Source of the DNA: Pohlia nutans
Lineage: Eukaryota; Streptophyta; Bryopsida; Bryales; Mniaceae
Direction of reading: 5' to 3'
DNA length: 64,000 nucleotides
NCBI GenBank assembly: GCA_022496805.1
Contig: CM040094.1
Location: forward strand, 13,539,501 to 13,603,500
Shown here: positions 10,418 to 22,650 of the stretch, piece after piece
Layout of the letters: every line of letters starts with the position of its first letter
Numbering within the stretch: the stretch's first letter is position 1
The notes under the pieces: model-generated
The model's input: only the letters and a program-made list of their open reading frames with translations
What the model was told of the DNA's origin: nothing
Databases searched by the model: none
Program-made: the position numbers and the translations under genes

Positions 10418-11402
10418 AAATGAGTTATCGCTTTTTAAATTTCAATCAATAACAATGCTCTATATTGTCAAAGACATTTGAACCTTGAAGCTCCTCAATG
10501 CAAATGAGGTTCTCCTATACCTCACACAAGTTCCCAAAGAAAAATTTCCACATACCCCCACACCAAGTACATGCTTACCAACATCAAGCGAGTCGGCGCT
10601 TAATATCAAAAACATTTGGACAGTGAAAGTTGTTTACAAAACAAAAACTTTGGTCAAAAAACAAGCTACATGGATTCGATTTTACGAATAATTTTGTTCA
10701 ATGTCAAACTCTTAAAATGTACACACAATTGATACGAAAAACAAGATCATATCATCAGAAAGAGGTAAGCAAATGGATTGTCACAATGAAAAGAGAACTC
10801 CATTGATAGTCTTGTGGGGATTACGTACAAGAGTTGTAATTATTTCCATAATGCCCATTGTTTGAAATTACATTTCTAATCAAAATTTGCCCAACTCGTG
10901 CCCAAAATAAATATGAACAATCATGTTGAAACCATCATTCTAAACATAAAGCCTAGTGTGAAGTTATGGTGCACCTATGTTCAAGACTTTGAATACTCAT
11001 AACTTAGTCATAGACCTAAGTCCAATTATCGTAAGGTACCATGGCTTAAAAATCAGAAATCCTCTCTCATTTGCCGAAAGGGATTCAGTGAAACTAAATT
11101 TGAACGAATAATAATAACAGTAACAATGCTCCTCCGTAATAAAAGGTGCGCGCGGAACATAGATTCTCACAAAATCACAATGGATCCAACTCAAGGAGAG
11201 GAATAGAGGATGAGTCCGTGGCTCTTTTTACATTCCTCAATGCACACATGTTTCCAGATGCCTCAACTTAGAATAGTGGGGTGTTAGAATGTATGAAATG
11301 GTGGGGGTGGCATGCAACCCATTGTCACATATATACTGTTTCCTCTGCGGCTCTGCTCTGTCGTCATGCTGCACGTCCATGAGTTGCTTGCTGCTCTCCT
11401 TG

Positions 11403-11813
11403 CACTACACTAAATAGGTAGATTAGTGTTAGATAATTATAAGATTTGAAAATATTATAGATTTTTACTCTCGACAAAAAAATTTACCAAAGACATTGAT
11501 TCCAATATTATTGAAAGATCCCCATCTTGACCAATATAGAGAGTAAAAAAATTGGTCAACAGTAAAAACTTATAACATGTTTATGTAAATTAGTGTATCT
11601 AACACTAATCTACCTATTTAGTGTAGTAGCATACCTGTCGTATATCATTCCCCACTTTGTGGGAACAGTGAACAATGTCGGAATATTATGCCTATATTTC
11701 TATCTCCTTTTGACCAAAACTACTCACCAACATTGACACAAATCATGTGCCTGGCGACATTTCATTCCTTTTTCATTTATCCTAAGTGCAAAGCGACACA
11801 TTTCCTACTAGTG
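11403..11813. mobile_element. CACTA-type MITE, interrupted by a Stowaway-like MITE
   Basis: Ends CACTA.. and ..CTACTAGTG; about 195 bp once the nested 216-bp insert is removed. Related R copies lack it and read CTCTTCCTGGATC at this point; the flanks here are TTG and CTG, fitting a 3-bp duplication with one change. Relatives occur at 30132-30326, 62218-62411 and 63187-63376. Confidence 0.7.
11408..11623. mobile_element. Stowaway-like (TA-flanked) MITE, copy 1
   Basis: 216 bp with long terminal inverted repeats beginning CACTAAATAGGTAGATTAGT and a TA duplication at 11406-11407 and 11624-11625. Removing it with one TA restores the CACTAGTAGC start seen in related elements (30132, 63187). The second copy is at 51528-51743. 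Confidence 0.8.
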
Positions 11814-12640
11814 CTGGATCACAGACAGAGCGCCAGTGAGTGTCAGAACAGTAACAATTCTATCATTACAGCTAGCGCTTAGCAGATTCCGGCCAACAAC
11901 GTTAAGTTCACTCGCTCGCAATTGCAACAATGACTCTGATTGATATATCTCTCTCACTCACTCACTTTGCTGCCATGCCATGCCTGCAGTTGATTCAAAG
12001 CAGCATCCAGTTCAATAATGCAGCTTCAAAATGAGGCTCAGAATTAACGCAGTATGATGCTTTACGTGGTATGACACTTTCGATCCGTTTGAGGGACCAC
12101 ATCCAGAAGGGCCGGGGTGTGTACTCAACTTGTCGGTCGATCTTTGGCTGAATCCCGGCTTCAGGAGTGATTAAGCCTAGCTCGCTATTGGATTGATTTG
12201 GATCGTTCTCGGTGAGATCAAATGGCGACTTGGGTGATGAACTGCTGATAGTTACATTCATTCCGAGCTCGGGCCAGGTCCGGGTAGCAGGGAATAATAC
12301 TGTTTCAATTGTTGTAGGTCTGTTATTCCTACAGGCAAGGTATACGCAAGAAAATGCTCGCAGTTCCTTATTTTTTTGTGTCGGTAGTTGCACAAGACAT
12401 TCAGAACTGCCTCATCGTTTCGAAATGCTGCGAGAACGAAGAATCTACACTGGTATAAATACTGAAGACAGATACGTGAAGTCAGGTGGCAATGATGGGG
12501 TAGTGAATATTAGCCGGGATAGGTATTCACTACTCCATCATCGTCGAGGTTTTGACGTTTCAATCACGACGCTTTTGCCGAGGTTGGGAGTTCGATTCTC
12601 CTTACCGATGGTACAGGTACTTTTCTCACATAGTTGAGTT

Positions 12641-14300
12641 AAGCGAAAACAGAAGAGGAGTTCCCTCACTATAACTAAATTTTTTGACATCCATTGTTCA
12701 TGAATTGTCCCCACATGTGGTTGGGGTTCTTGGCTTGGGGGAGCGTTTGGGAACTCACCTCTAGCATTGGAGAGGTCACAAGTTTTAATACCGTGTGGTG
12801 ATGCAGGGTCTTGCTTTAGATTATTCTCCAAATGAACTCACTATAGACTAGTTTTGCCGTTTTTTTGAACTGAAAATGAGTTGTAGATGAGTATAAGGTG
12901 AGTTTCCACCTAAGTTAACGTTGAATGCTCTAAAACCACTTGCTCCTCCAACTCTGCAGGCAAACTTTTCATGTTGCCAATAATGAAAAATTAACTATTC
13001 AAGCATATCAAGCATTGTCACTAGAAGTAGTTTGTGGTTTTGGGTATCATCATGACAGGGAATTAGTATCACGTGGTGTGGGCATGGGGATCATGTACTG
13101 TAGGATGGTAGTACCTTGGGAAAAAAATTAATTATTATAGCTCATGCCCTAATTTTTAGGAAATTCTAGCACATACAGTTTTTCCAAATACACGATAATT
13201 AAATCTGGAAATGCCTAAGTCATGAAAATTTATAGAAAGTTCCTACTTCATTAACGGCCTTCAAACCTTATAGCTTGGATTTACTATAAACAAATTAGAC
13301 AAATAACACAAATTAGGGATTGAAATAGGATGGCCATTAGCCACATGTAATGAACAAAAGTTCTCAAGTTATCAATTATGTTTAACATTTACCCTATGAT
13401 GTGCCCTAAATTTTTAATTTAAAATTGATAATGTCCAAGTGTAGGAAATCCTTTTTGTGTTGCCCAACACTTTTTTCAACTTAAATTAATTATTCAATAT
13501 TGAGGTGCTCAAGGTGCTACCAATCTACAGCAATAATTTTTAACTAAGAGCCTTCTAAGTTTTAAATAAACATTAGGCCCAAAAAAATGTAGCATATGTC
13601 CCAATTAAAGTAACCCACAAGGAGCTAAAGTTTGAATAGAGATCAATCAAGTATCCAATCTTGATATGTGTAAAATCGAACATCATGCCCGTAGATATTT
13701 AGCTAAGTCGTGCTTACACCACTTGCTTATTGAAGGCCCACCAAATGTACGAATACCGTAAGTTGGTAGCACCTTGGGAAAGAATTAATTGGTAACAATC
13801 ATGCCCAAATGTGGAAATGTTCAAATCATGAGAATCTATAGAAAGTTCTTACTGTCTTCATAAATTGCCTCCAAAACACACAACTTGGGAGTAATCGTAA
13901 ACAAATTAAACAAATTAGAAAAATAAGAAAAATCAGGGATTCAAAGAGAATGGCCATTCTCTCCCATTAATAAATAAAAAAATTCAAGTTATCCTTCATA
14001 TTTAACATTTTACACTATGACATGCCCAATATTTTTTAATTAAATTTGAAAATGTTCAAATGTGGGAAACCCTTTTTTTTTTTTGCCCAACACTTTTCCT
14101 CAACTCAAATTAATTATTGGGCATTGAGGGGCCCAAGGTGCTACCAACCTACGCTACATGAGTTGTTGCTCTTGCTAATAATTTTTAGTATCCTCTACGT
14201 TATTTTGTTGCTCAAATTATCATAAGAAGGAAAATAATGTTTCTCTTCGGTAGCGCAACTCTCGAGCCCTGGTTCTAACTTTATGCTCTAAACCCTTTCA
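12641..14300. repeat. AT-rich repeat continuing copy A, paralogous to 52740-53800
   Basis: No gene seen. 12641-13680 aligns with 52740-53800 but with many more differences than the part before 12118. Within it, 13000-13500 and 13700-14110 are related direct repeats (shared GGTAGTACCTTGGGAAA, AGTTATC..TTTAACATTT, TTGAGG..GCTACCAA). It is probably a decayed transposon. Confidence 0.5.
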
Positions 14301-14735
14301 GTGTGCAAAACCTTCATTGGATTATCATTGATGTTGTGCTTGCAGAAAGACTTGTTCAAGGCAGGAGCACAACCACAAAGTCCACAAAGTGCACTGTGGA
14401 CGCAATACTGCCGGGTAAGGAGCTCTTTCCGTCTCTTCAGTCAGCACCAAAACCAGTCCCTGCAAATAAACCAAAGCTGTCTAGTATTATTCACTTTGAA
14501 ATTTGCTACCAACAAGAAACTCTATATTGAGATCTTAATAGCTCATTAGAACCGCAGTGATCTAAATTTCAAATTGTCTTTTGTACTCAAACCCATTAAA
14601 GGTGTGGATTCATTCCAAATACAACCAAAATACACCGTATTCTACTCGCCGTCATAGCACCTTTAGACATTTAGGAGCTAAAGCATATTTAGGGGTTACT
14701 AGATAAAATGTTTAAGACATGAAAGATACTTTTAT
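14301..14735. other. Spacer with a possible captured exon and a decayed TTAA-type MITE
   Basis: 14345-14414 reads like an isolated exon (TTGCAG acceptor, GTAAGG donor), but neither frame gives a recognisable domain. About 14510-14700 is a reverse-orientation relative of the MITE in the P450 intron (59271-59483), sharing AACAAGAAACTCTA and GGTGTGGATTCATTCCAAAT. It lies just 3' of the SINA gene. Confidence 0.4.
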
Positions 14736-16304
14736 TTAGATCCGAGATTTAGAAAGCGAGTGAAGACTAAATGTCATCTGTAGAGGCCCATCATCGTCTC
14801 CTTCATAAACTTCCCTACAAGGCAATAAAATGAAGTTCCCCTTGCAAAAATCTCCTAAGCGTCGAAGGTCTTTGGCAAGTGCACCAGCCATGGAGTAAAC
14901 AACTGAGGACGCATGGGGCACAACTTCAAGATGGTATCTCCAAACCGAACATCCAATTCTAGTGCAATAAAAAGCATGGCCCAAAGTTTCATGAGCTTGG
15001 TGATGGACAAGATATTGGAGAGCACCCTTCCCCTCTATAAGCATATATTGATCCGAGGGTTCCATTTCAAAACTCCCCACTCCATCATTGTCGAGTTGCG
15101 TCGTATTGACTTGATGTTGTGTTATTAAATGCACAGGTAGGGTGACTCGGGTGCCTTGGAAACTGCACTCTGGTATTGGGCAACAATAGGGCTCGAATTC
15201 ACATTCGTTTTCCTCATGGTCATCTACTTCGCTCGGTTTTAACATCTCCTCACAACCATGTTCCGCGTACTTGCAACTCACTTGCAATGACTCCAAGATC
15301 TTCTTTATAGCATTGGATTGAATCCTCTCGATTTGCGTTGTTGGAGCCTCGCAAATCGGACAGTTGATGGAAATTGGCTTGCAAGCCTTGCAAATCAAAT
15401 GACCATTCTTGCACTGCATTACAAGGAAGACAACCACGTCATTAGAATTTTTTTAGGATGACTACAACTTCAATGACGCAGAAGAAGAAGAAAAGAAAAT
15501 AAATAAAATAAAAAAGTTTTAACAAAATCATTTATCTGCCTTTCCATATATGGCTTTCAGCTACTAAATGTCTAAATGTACGCTTAAACCTCTTTCATGT
15601 GACCACCTTGGGTCTCGAGTTTTTCACTATGACATAACTGGATGTGTGACAAATTATGTGCTACATTCATTGATAGTGTCCATGCACTTTTAGAATGTCA
15701 TGGAAGAGAAGGTCATTCACTAGTAGAAACATCGCCCGCATAGACTAAAGAAGCATTATCAAAAAGACCCACAACAAGTTTAGTTTCTCATGGGTTTTTT
15801 TGCTAGTCTACACAGGCGGTGTTTCTACTAATGATTATAAAGAGGTTTTTGAGTGTATTTCAGATTATTGTACGGAATTTTTTTTATCAGTATTTTTAGA
15901 GGACTATGTTGCATTATTAAGAGTTATCACACATTTCATTGAAACTAAACTATCGGACTGAAAAAGTGATGGAGACTGCTCCTCTTCTAAATGGTACTCC
16001 AGTTTTAACAAAATGTGTTTTGTTTTTGAAATTTTACTTATAGCTTCCCAAGAGTGTGAGTAGACTCTCACTCTTCTCCTACTATACATTTAGTCAAAAA
16101 GAAACCAACTTTAGATTTATTTTTTTAACTCGTGCTTTTGGGACAATAAACAACTATACTCTTAGAGAAACAATTTTTTTGCATGAAAGGTACCTGGAAC
16201 ACAGGTGGAGAGAAACATTTGTAGCAAACTGGGCATGTCAAAGTGGAGAGAACGTCAACATCCATATCATACTTCCGCTTCACACCCTTCCTTTGTACCT
16301 CCAT
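14736..16304 (-). CDS. SINA/SIAH-type RING E3 ubiquitin ligase, two exons
   Basis: Exon 1 (16304-16194) and exon 2 (15413-14736) join in phase 0 with CAG/GTACC donor and ATGCAG acceptor, giving 262 aa. RING C3HC4 residues are C24, C27, C38, H42, C45, C48, C55 and C58; the splice lies between the second and third ligands. A SIAH-type zinc-finger region follows (VSCKYAEHGCEE, DDHEENECEFEPYCCPIPEC, HLITQH). SINA proteins ubiquitinate targets for proteasomal decay and bind substrate through a C-terminal TRAF-like domain; the C-terminal part here keeps only a diverged, short version, and 262 aa is below the usual ~270-330. ATG 16304 is preferred over the in-frame ATG 16406 because MEVQRKGVKRKYD is a typical basic leader. 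The 780-bp intron carries a CACTA MITE. Expression is untested; it could be a diverged family member. Confidence 0.75.
15718..15833. mobile_element. 116-bp CACTA-type MITE in the SINA intron
   Basis: Starts CACTAGTAGAAACATCGCC and ends GGCGGTGTTTCTACTAATG, with a perfect 3-bp ATT duplication at 15715-15717 and 15834-15836. It is far too short to code for anything. Confidence 0.8.
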
Positions 16305-17754
16305 TTTATTCGAAGATACTATACCTAAGATATTCTCACTAAGGAAATTAAAATATCCACAACAAAAATATGGCAAAAATTGTACATACAAAAAGAACTG
16401 GGTCAATCGACTCCTGAGTAAAGATAAATTATATTAATGAACATCTTTTAGTTATTTATACCTTGTCTAAAGTAGTCTAAATATATAGGGGTAGTTATTT
16501 TTATACCCTTATATCCCTTCCTGTCTTTACTTTAAAGTAAAATCTTTGTAGTGCAAGCATACTAATTGTTTTGACCATCTTTTACTTTAAAATATTAACC
16601 GAAATGGATTTAGATGAAAAATAAATATAAAAATTAGTGAATAAAATTTATAAAAAAAAAGTGGCTTTCCAAAAAGAAAAAGAAACTAAAACAGTTTGAA
16701 GTTCATTCAATTTTCACGTATCATTTAAAATTAATTAATTAAAAGAGAGTAACCTATTCCACTACACAAATTGCAAATTTGTAAATCCTTCTACTTTAAC
16801 CTCTCAAAGCTAGTGGAAGCTTCTCTTATGAGTTTTGTGACCAAAAATGATTAATTTAAGAATCTTGGTTGAATTAAATAGAGATGAAATTTAATGCGTG
16901 AGAACATATGCAACGTTGGCTACGACTATAGTTAAGACCAAAATAGCTATTGGCTAAGATCAAGCCAAAAAATGATTTAGACTTCGATAACTATCGGCTA
17001 AGACCAAGATCTTAAGAGATAAGATTAATTCTTAACTGTCTCCACTACAATTACTCGGTAAAGCCTCATCCACTCTTTACGTTTTAAAATATATTATATT
17101 TTTCTGGTATTTTTCTCATATAAGGTGTTGTTAAATCAATTTACCCTAAATTTTTTGAAATTATTTAGATAAAAATAAAATTTGTAATATTTTTCAGAAA
17201 AAATTCTTTTAAAGGTCATAACTAGTAATTACAAAAATGCTCTGAATAGTGTGAAGTTTTAAGAGAAAATGTAAATAATAGTGATGAACAACAAGTTGTA
17301 GGTGGAAAACTCTATCAGCTTTCATAAAAAGAAATTTGATACAAAAACTTTTTTTTGCAATGTATATTGGTATTTTAGGGTATTGAGCTGTAAAGTGTTG
17401 TAAAAAACGCATTTTTCAAAATTTTGAAGAATGGTAAATTGAACTAAAAAGTAGAAAATAACACCCATACTTTCTTAGTTGGGACCATTTTCATTTGAAA
17501 TTAGGAAGTAAATGAAGATCAGCGTTTGACTAAAAAACAACCAAACATAGTCCCACGAAGCTCTTTGCACACTTAAAGTTAAGATATTTTCTAAAATTAG
17601 GTTTCAATACTACAAAATAAGTTGTTAAACTAGACACTATTGAATTTAGATGTCAAAGCAAATTTCAAAGTGAATATTCCAAAACTTCTCGTGTCCCAAG
17701 GTTAGTATCAGCTGCAAAAACTTTGCTGTTTTTCTTTGTAAAGTAACCCACTTA
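16305..17754. other. AT-rich intergenic spacer upstream of the SINA gene
   Basis: No gene, RNA or clear element boundary seen. It should contain the SINA promoter (reading leftward). A short direct repeat, GGCTAAGA..AAGA, recurs around 16930-17040. Confidence 0.4.
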
Positions 17755-17974
17755 AGGTAGGAGCACCTAAAACCACCATTGTACCTAATTGCGACAGAAT
17801 GTAGAGCATGCAATCCTTTTAGAACGCAAATCTAGGCACATCATAGAACCTTTATTGTATGCTCACCAAAATGATAAGCGATCTATGGTCTACCAAGATC
17901 TATGTTCTAAAATGACTATCGAGCCTAGATTCTGTCGCGATTAGGTACAGTGTTGGTTTTAGGTGCTCCTACTT
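17755..17974. mobile_element. Stowaway-like MITE, AGGTAGGAGCACC family, copy 1
   Basis: Terminal inverted repeats AGGTAGGAGCACCTAAAACC / GGTTTTAGGTGCTCCTACTT, TA duplications at 17753-17754 and 17975-17976. The interior shares TTAGGTAC and TTCTAAAATGA with the copy at 63472-63699. Confidence 0.8.
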
Positions 17975-18559
17975 TATATGTAACACTTTTGTATCATTAT
18001 TTTACATGTTCACCATAGCTTGACAGCTGTAAGTTTCAAATATGAATCAGGGAAATTTGGCTAGTACACCATTTCTTTCAAAACGCAAAATTTACTATAT
18101 TTCTACCGCACTTGTGTCACTGGTTTAGAACACTCTTAGTCTTCTGCTTCACCCTCAAGTCATTAAAATTTCGTTTTTAATTTTGGTGCCATGCAGTGAT
18201 TTTAAAACTGGCTAAAATTAGCTGGATTTCTACCCAAAAAATAGAGTTGCTAAACACACAAAGAAAGAAAATGAAAAAAAATTAAAAATGTAGCGAGAAT
18301 GCTCATCATGGTATAAATATGTAGCAACTTCATAAGGTGATATCTGCGGATATCATAATGGTATCACCTTAATATATCAAGGGTATTGCTGGATATTATA
18401 GAGGTATTGTGAGTATTGTATGCACTGGGTAGCAAAAGTAGACACCATTTATGTGGGAGGTCGCATAATGTTCTAAATGTCATAAAGTGGTTCTGAGATC
18501 ACTGGTGCCATGTGCAGATTCAGGTACTCCTTGACAGTCGACACGGGAAAGGAGAAGTA

Positions 18560-18822
18560 CCGTAACACCATAGCAGGTTCGCCACCTGGCAAACGAATTT
18601 AATTTTTTTTTGAAAAAATAAGGTTTGCCTCTCAAAAACTGAATTTCTCAATTTTTGATTTTTAGCAAAAAATCAGTAAAAATGACCTTAAATAGCTTAG
18701 AAATGACAAAATGTTTTAAAAACTAATTTATTCTATTTCGTTTTTCTATCTTCAGAATTTTCTAATTTTTACGTTTTTTATTTTTAGAATTATTTTAGGA
18801 CGAACCTGCTATGGTACTACGG
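18560..18822. mobile_element. TA-flanked MITE with 5'-CCGTA ends
   Basis: Inverted ends contain CATAGCAGGTTCG (left) and CGAACCTGCTATGG (right) and finish in CCGTA / TACGG; TA at 18558-18559 and 18823-18824. 263 bp, AT-rich interior. Confidence 0.7.
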
Positions 18823-21220
18823 TATAAGACTGACAAGAGGCAAGGAATGGAATCTGTAACATCAGCCATGTTAAGCATTCTGAGACAGGGAGAAATAATT
18901 GCTGGACTTCCCTGAAGAGCCTTCATTGCTCAGCACTTGTAAGTCATGTTGTATATTGGTCACCCTTAGAATTTTTATTTTATTTTTTATGATGTTATAT
19001 TCAAGTGGGTGAAGTGCATTAGGTACGTTCCACCACCTAACTTACATTTGACCATGGTTCAATTCAGAAGAATTCTGTTTTGTGGCAATTATTGCAGCAT
19101 AGCTGAATATTTGCAATATGGTACTGTAGTTTTGAAAGCTTGGCCTCGGCCTTGTAATAGACTTATTTACTGGATCTCTGAGAAGGAAATTCATTCATTT
19201 GCCCCGTTTATTCTCAGGCACATATAAGTCAACGACATGCGTTCATGATTCTGATGACAGTAGCATAGAAATACCAGAAACCGTGAAAATAACCGTGAAA
19301 ATAAGGAGATTTGAAAATAAGCAGAAACAAAATTTTATCTTAGGACTCAATTTTTCTTACATAGAAGAGAAGAAATCATGACGACGAAAAGTGATTTCAT
19401 ATTTTTATCCCGTGTAGATATTTTTCTACAAATTTTCAAAATGAGAAGTGTTTCAAAATTCACCAAGGGATGACTTCTTCGTCACAAGTATAAACTGCCC
19501 CTTATTTGCGACTAGCAATACATAGGACAACAAATATTTTGAATTCAAGATTGTCTCATGAATGAATTTTCCAATTGTCGGAATCCACGGTGTGCATTTG
19601 ACGACATTAATTACCAGAGGATGTAACACTGTACCCCTCCTCATCTTTCCTCCCCTCTTGACCCTTAACTACTTGGACGACCATATAAATTTGGTGGCCT
19701 GAGGTTTTGCCGTTTTGGAGTTAGAAATAGTTGTTCAGAGGTAATCTATTTTGAATTTTAAATTTTAGATTTGGCACAATGGCAAAAACACCTTCATTGA
19801 ATCTTGTTCCAATTCATTGAATAACCAAAAATATAATTTTGAAATACAATTTGACTGTATTTATCCTTCAATGACTATTTTGAGCAATTCTGATATTTTA
19901 CTATAAATAATATACAACATTCATTTTTTAAAGTTGTCGTACAAATGAAACTATGAGAGTTCTAGATGATGAAACTCGGATAGCTTCTACATAGTATGTT
20001 TGATTGAGTATGCTTGTTCAAATGTGTTTGCATCCTATAGTTGAAGATGTTATCTTTATGAATATGTTAAAAGTACAAAATAACTTATTATTTATAAGCT
20101 TTGGAAAGACTGGCCAAAAGAGTACTAACAATCAACAACATAATATTAAAATAATTAGAATGTGACCTATTAACGTGTTTTTTAATTACTCTTAGAAAGA
20201 ACAAAAGTCACCTCTACAAAACTATAATACTACAAATGTGAACAATTTCATCACTTTTGAAACATTATGGATTGAGCCAATCGTAACGAATTTCAAGTTT
20301 AAAGCATCTAAGAAAACGTAAATTTTGTAGATTTTTAATGTCAAACCTTACAAATTCAATTGGAAAGTACTCAATTCTATTCTTCCAAACTAGACCATCT
20401 AGATGTGAGACTTCACAACATGCCTTCTAGTTGATATTTGAAGTTGAAACATAATTCATCTAAGTTATGTCCAAAAGCCCTAGGCATTTAAGCATCAATA
20501 GACATACCAAGCTCCACAAAACTTTTGGTATTAAGGGAGAATCATGTTGCTGATACGTTTGATTTCGTTAAACCAAATGAAGGATTTTATATGCCAAACC
20601 AGCTTATTTGAGGGATCTTAATACTTCATTAAATTAAAACCAAAGTAAACTAACAAAGAATCATGCTCAAAATAGAGTTAAAAAAGATTTTGAGTCTAGA
20701 AACTAGAGAAGCCAAGTCCTTTAATTCCTAAAGGTCCTTATTCCTCCCTAGATTTGGAAAATCGCAAAAATACATTATGAGATATAACTAGGAAGGATAT
20801 TTGGAACTTGATGTATGAATAAAAGTTGTACATTATAAATTTAGACTCTATCCAAATTATTAAGTCAATAATTACTATCACTAAAAAAATTGTATAAAAA
20901 CTGACGCTAAAACTTGAAATTCTTTTGGGCTTTGATCATAAATTAGATACTAACAATTTGTGGATGAAACTTGTTGTGATGGGTCGAAGTGCAATATTCT
21001 TAGTGTAGTGATTCTTGGAGAATTTCTTGATTCCTGAATGTTTAGTTCAATTTTTCAAGAGCACTTTTGAACTAACATTTTAGAAAGTTTGGGTGAGTCA
21101 ATGCAACATGAAATGAGGTATAAAAATTTCACAAGTCAACCCTTTTGTCATTGGTTCATACACGCACAAAGTAGTAACTTTCCATAGGAATAGAGGAAAT
21201 GAAAAATTTTGAACATTTAT
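18823..21220. other. AT-rich spacer with decayed repeats
   Basis: No gene seen. 20700-21200 is a reverse-orientation, diverged L-family repeat (landmarks AGATTTGGAAAATCGCAAAA and CATGAAATGAGG). Short ORFs at 19009-19381 show no family features. Confidence 0.4.
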
Positions 21221-21224
21221 TTTG

Positions 21225-21800
21225 ATGATCCAACCGATGGATTTTAAAGAAGTCTGTTATGACACATGCCTAATTATGTAGTTTAGAAAATCATCTTAGG
21301 AGGATATTGTAGGTTATAGGGTTTAGTTTTTTTCCTTACTATTTTTCTCTCATATGTGGTTGAGTACTTATGCTTGGATGCTTATATCTTATATTTTTCT
21401 CAAAGAAGTTGTTTACGTTTCTTTGAAAATATAGTTTGAAATGTAGTGAGCTATTACCATCGAAAGTAGCATAAATTTTGTTAAAAATTTATTGTTGAGT
21501 TAGCCCTCGTATCAAATTTGGGTGTGAAAAAAATGACAAAATCACTAAGAATTTTGATTTGATTTGTTTGTACACAAAAGAAAAGATTTAAAAAAAAAAG
21601 GCTCGGAGCAAGGGATGTCCATAACATAATACAATGAACACCGTGGGAAGTTTTGAGAAAGATTCTATGATTATTCCAAAGTGATTTCCAAAGACTCCAA
21701 AATAATATATGATATGATATAGAAAGACTCCATGGTTTTGAAAAGATTCCATTTATATAGATTTAAACATTTTTGTAATTATAATATAGTGTTAACCCTT
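21225..21800. repeat. Dispersed AT-rich repeat, family M
   Basis: Shares CTTATGCTTGGATGCTTATA, CCATAACATAATACAATGA and TTTTGAAAAGATTCCATTTA with 28960-29390 and 38310-38830. Non-coding; identity unknown. Confidence 0.6.
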
Positions 21801-22139
21801 AGGCCTCTACACTACATTTATCCGGTGAAACCTCATCAATTCATCACGCTTTAAAATGTGTTGTAATTTTTGGGTATTCTTTTCATATAGCATATCCTTA
21901 AAAGATTTTACACTTGACGTTTTCATAGTTATTTAAGACTTTCATTTAGACCTATAACACTTCAAAAGCAATGATGTTTTTAGACCCGAAAAAATAACAA
22001 TATATACCATTACACTTGATGCATTAATGGTTGCTAATAAATATATGAAAATGCTTGTCGTAAATATTTAACCATTTATGAGATTATCCTAGTGCACAAT
22101 TAGTGTAAATAATGTTCGTCATGAGTTATGTGGATATTC

Positions 22140-22650
22140 TTAACCCCTAAATGTCTAGAATCCTCTCCAAATTTGGCAATCTTGCAAAGATGCATTACAA
22201 AATGCAACTTTAGAGCAGAGATATTTTGAACTTGATGTATGAACAAAATCTATAAATTACAAATTTAAGATTCTCTCCATACGGTTACATCTATGATTGC
22301 TATCATCTACATTTTTGTATAAAATCTAAAACTCAAAATTCAAATTCTTTTGTAATTTGATTACGAATAAGATATTGACAATTTTTACATGAACTTTTTT
22401 GTGATTGGCTAAGATGTGATACTCTAAGTGTAGTGATTTTTGGAGACTTTTAAGTTGCTTAATTTTATGAGTTGAATGTTTTAAGAGCACTTTTACATTG
22501 AAATCTTCAAAATTTTGGGTGAATCACTACAACATGAAATGAGGCATAAAAGTTTCACAAACCATCCCCTTTCTAATCCGATCACACAAACATGAAGCTA
22601 ACTTCCCATAAAATCTATAGTAAAAAATCCACACTACAAAAAGTCAATGA
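22140..22650. repeat. Dispersed AT-rich repeat, family L (reverse orientation)
   Basis: Begins TTAACCCCTAAATGTC and ends near CACTACAAAAAGT. Shares TGATACTCTAAGTGTAGTGA, ACATGAAATGAGG and the CTCTCCATACGGTT region with copies at 20700-21200, 24640-24980, 30745-31215, 44575-44930 and 53800-54290. The TTAA-CCCCTAAA end suggests a relation to the TTAA-flanked elements. Confidence 0.6.

Larger units (their letters stand above)
8512..12640. repeat. R repeat, copy A, with nested elements
   Basis: Homologous to 48363-52740. Landmarks shared with other R copies are the T-arm-like hairpin (8531-8547), GGCATCACTATCAAATAC, CCATTAGTTTCTTGTAATAC, the GCTCCTCC..AATAAAAGG block, CGTCCATGAG, GTTTGAGGGACC, a TATAAATA (12454) and a second T-arm-like hairpin (12586-12602). 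No long ORF with family features is present, so it is non-coding or a decayed retroelement. It carries a CACTA-type element at 9496-10417 and a CACTA MITE at 11403-11813 containing a Stowaway-like MITE. Confidence 0.75.

Noticed and set aside
10004..10691. Three short plus-strand ORFs, repeated exactly at 50124-50811
   Set aside because: Their identity is due to the segment duplication; AT-rich, spanning the CACTA element and R body, no domain.
14301..14549. Small gene of ~75-82 codons in two overlapping frames
   Set aside because: Two frames open equally well, no domain, and the right part is a decayed MITE.
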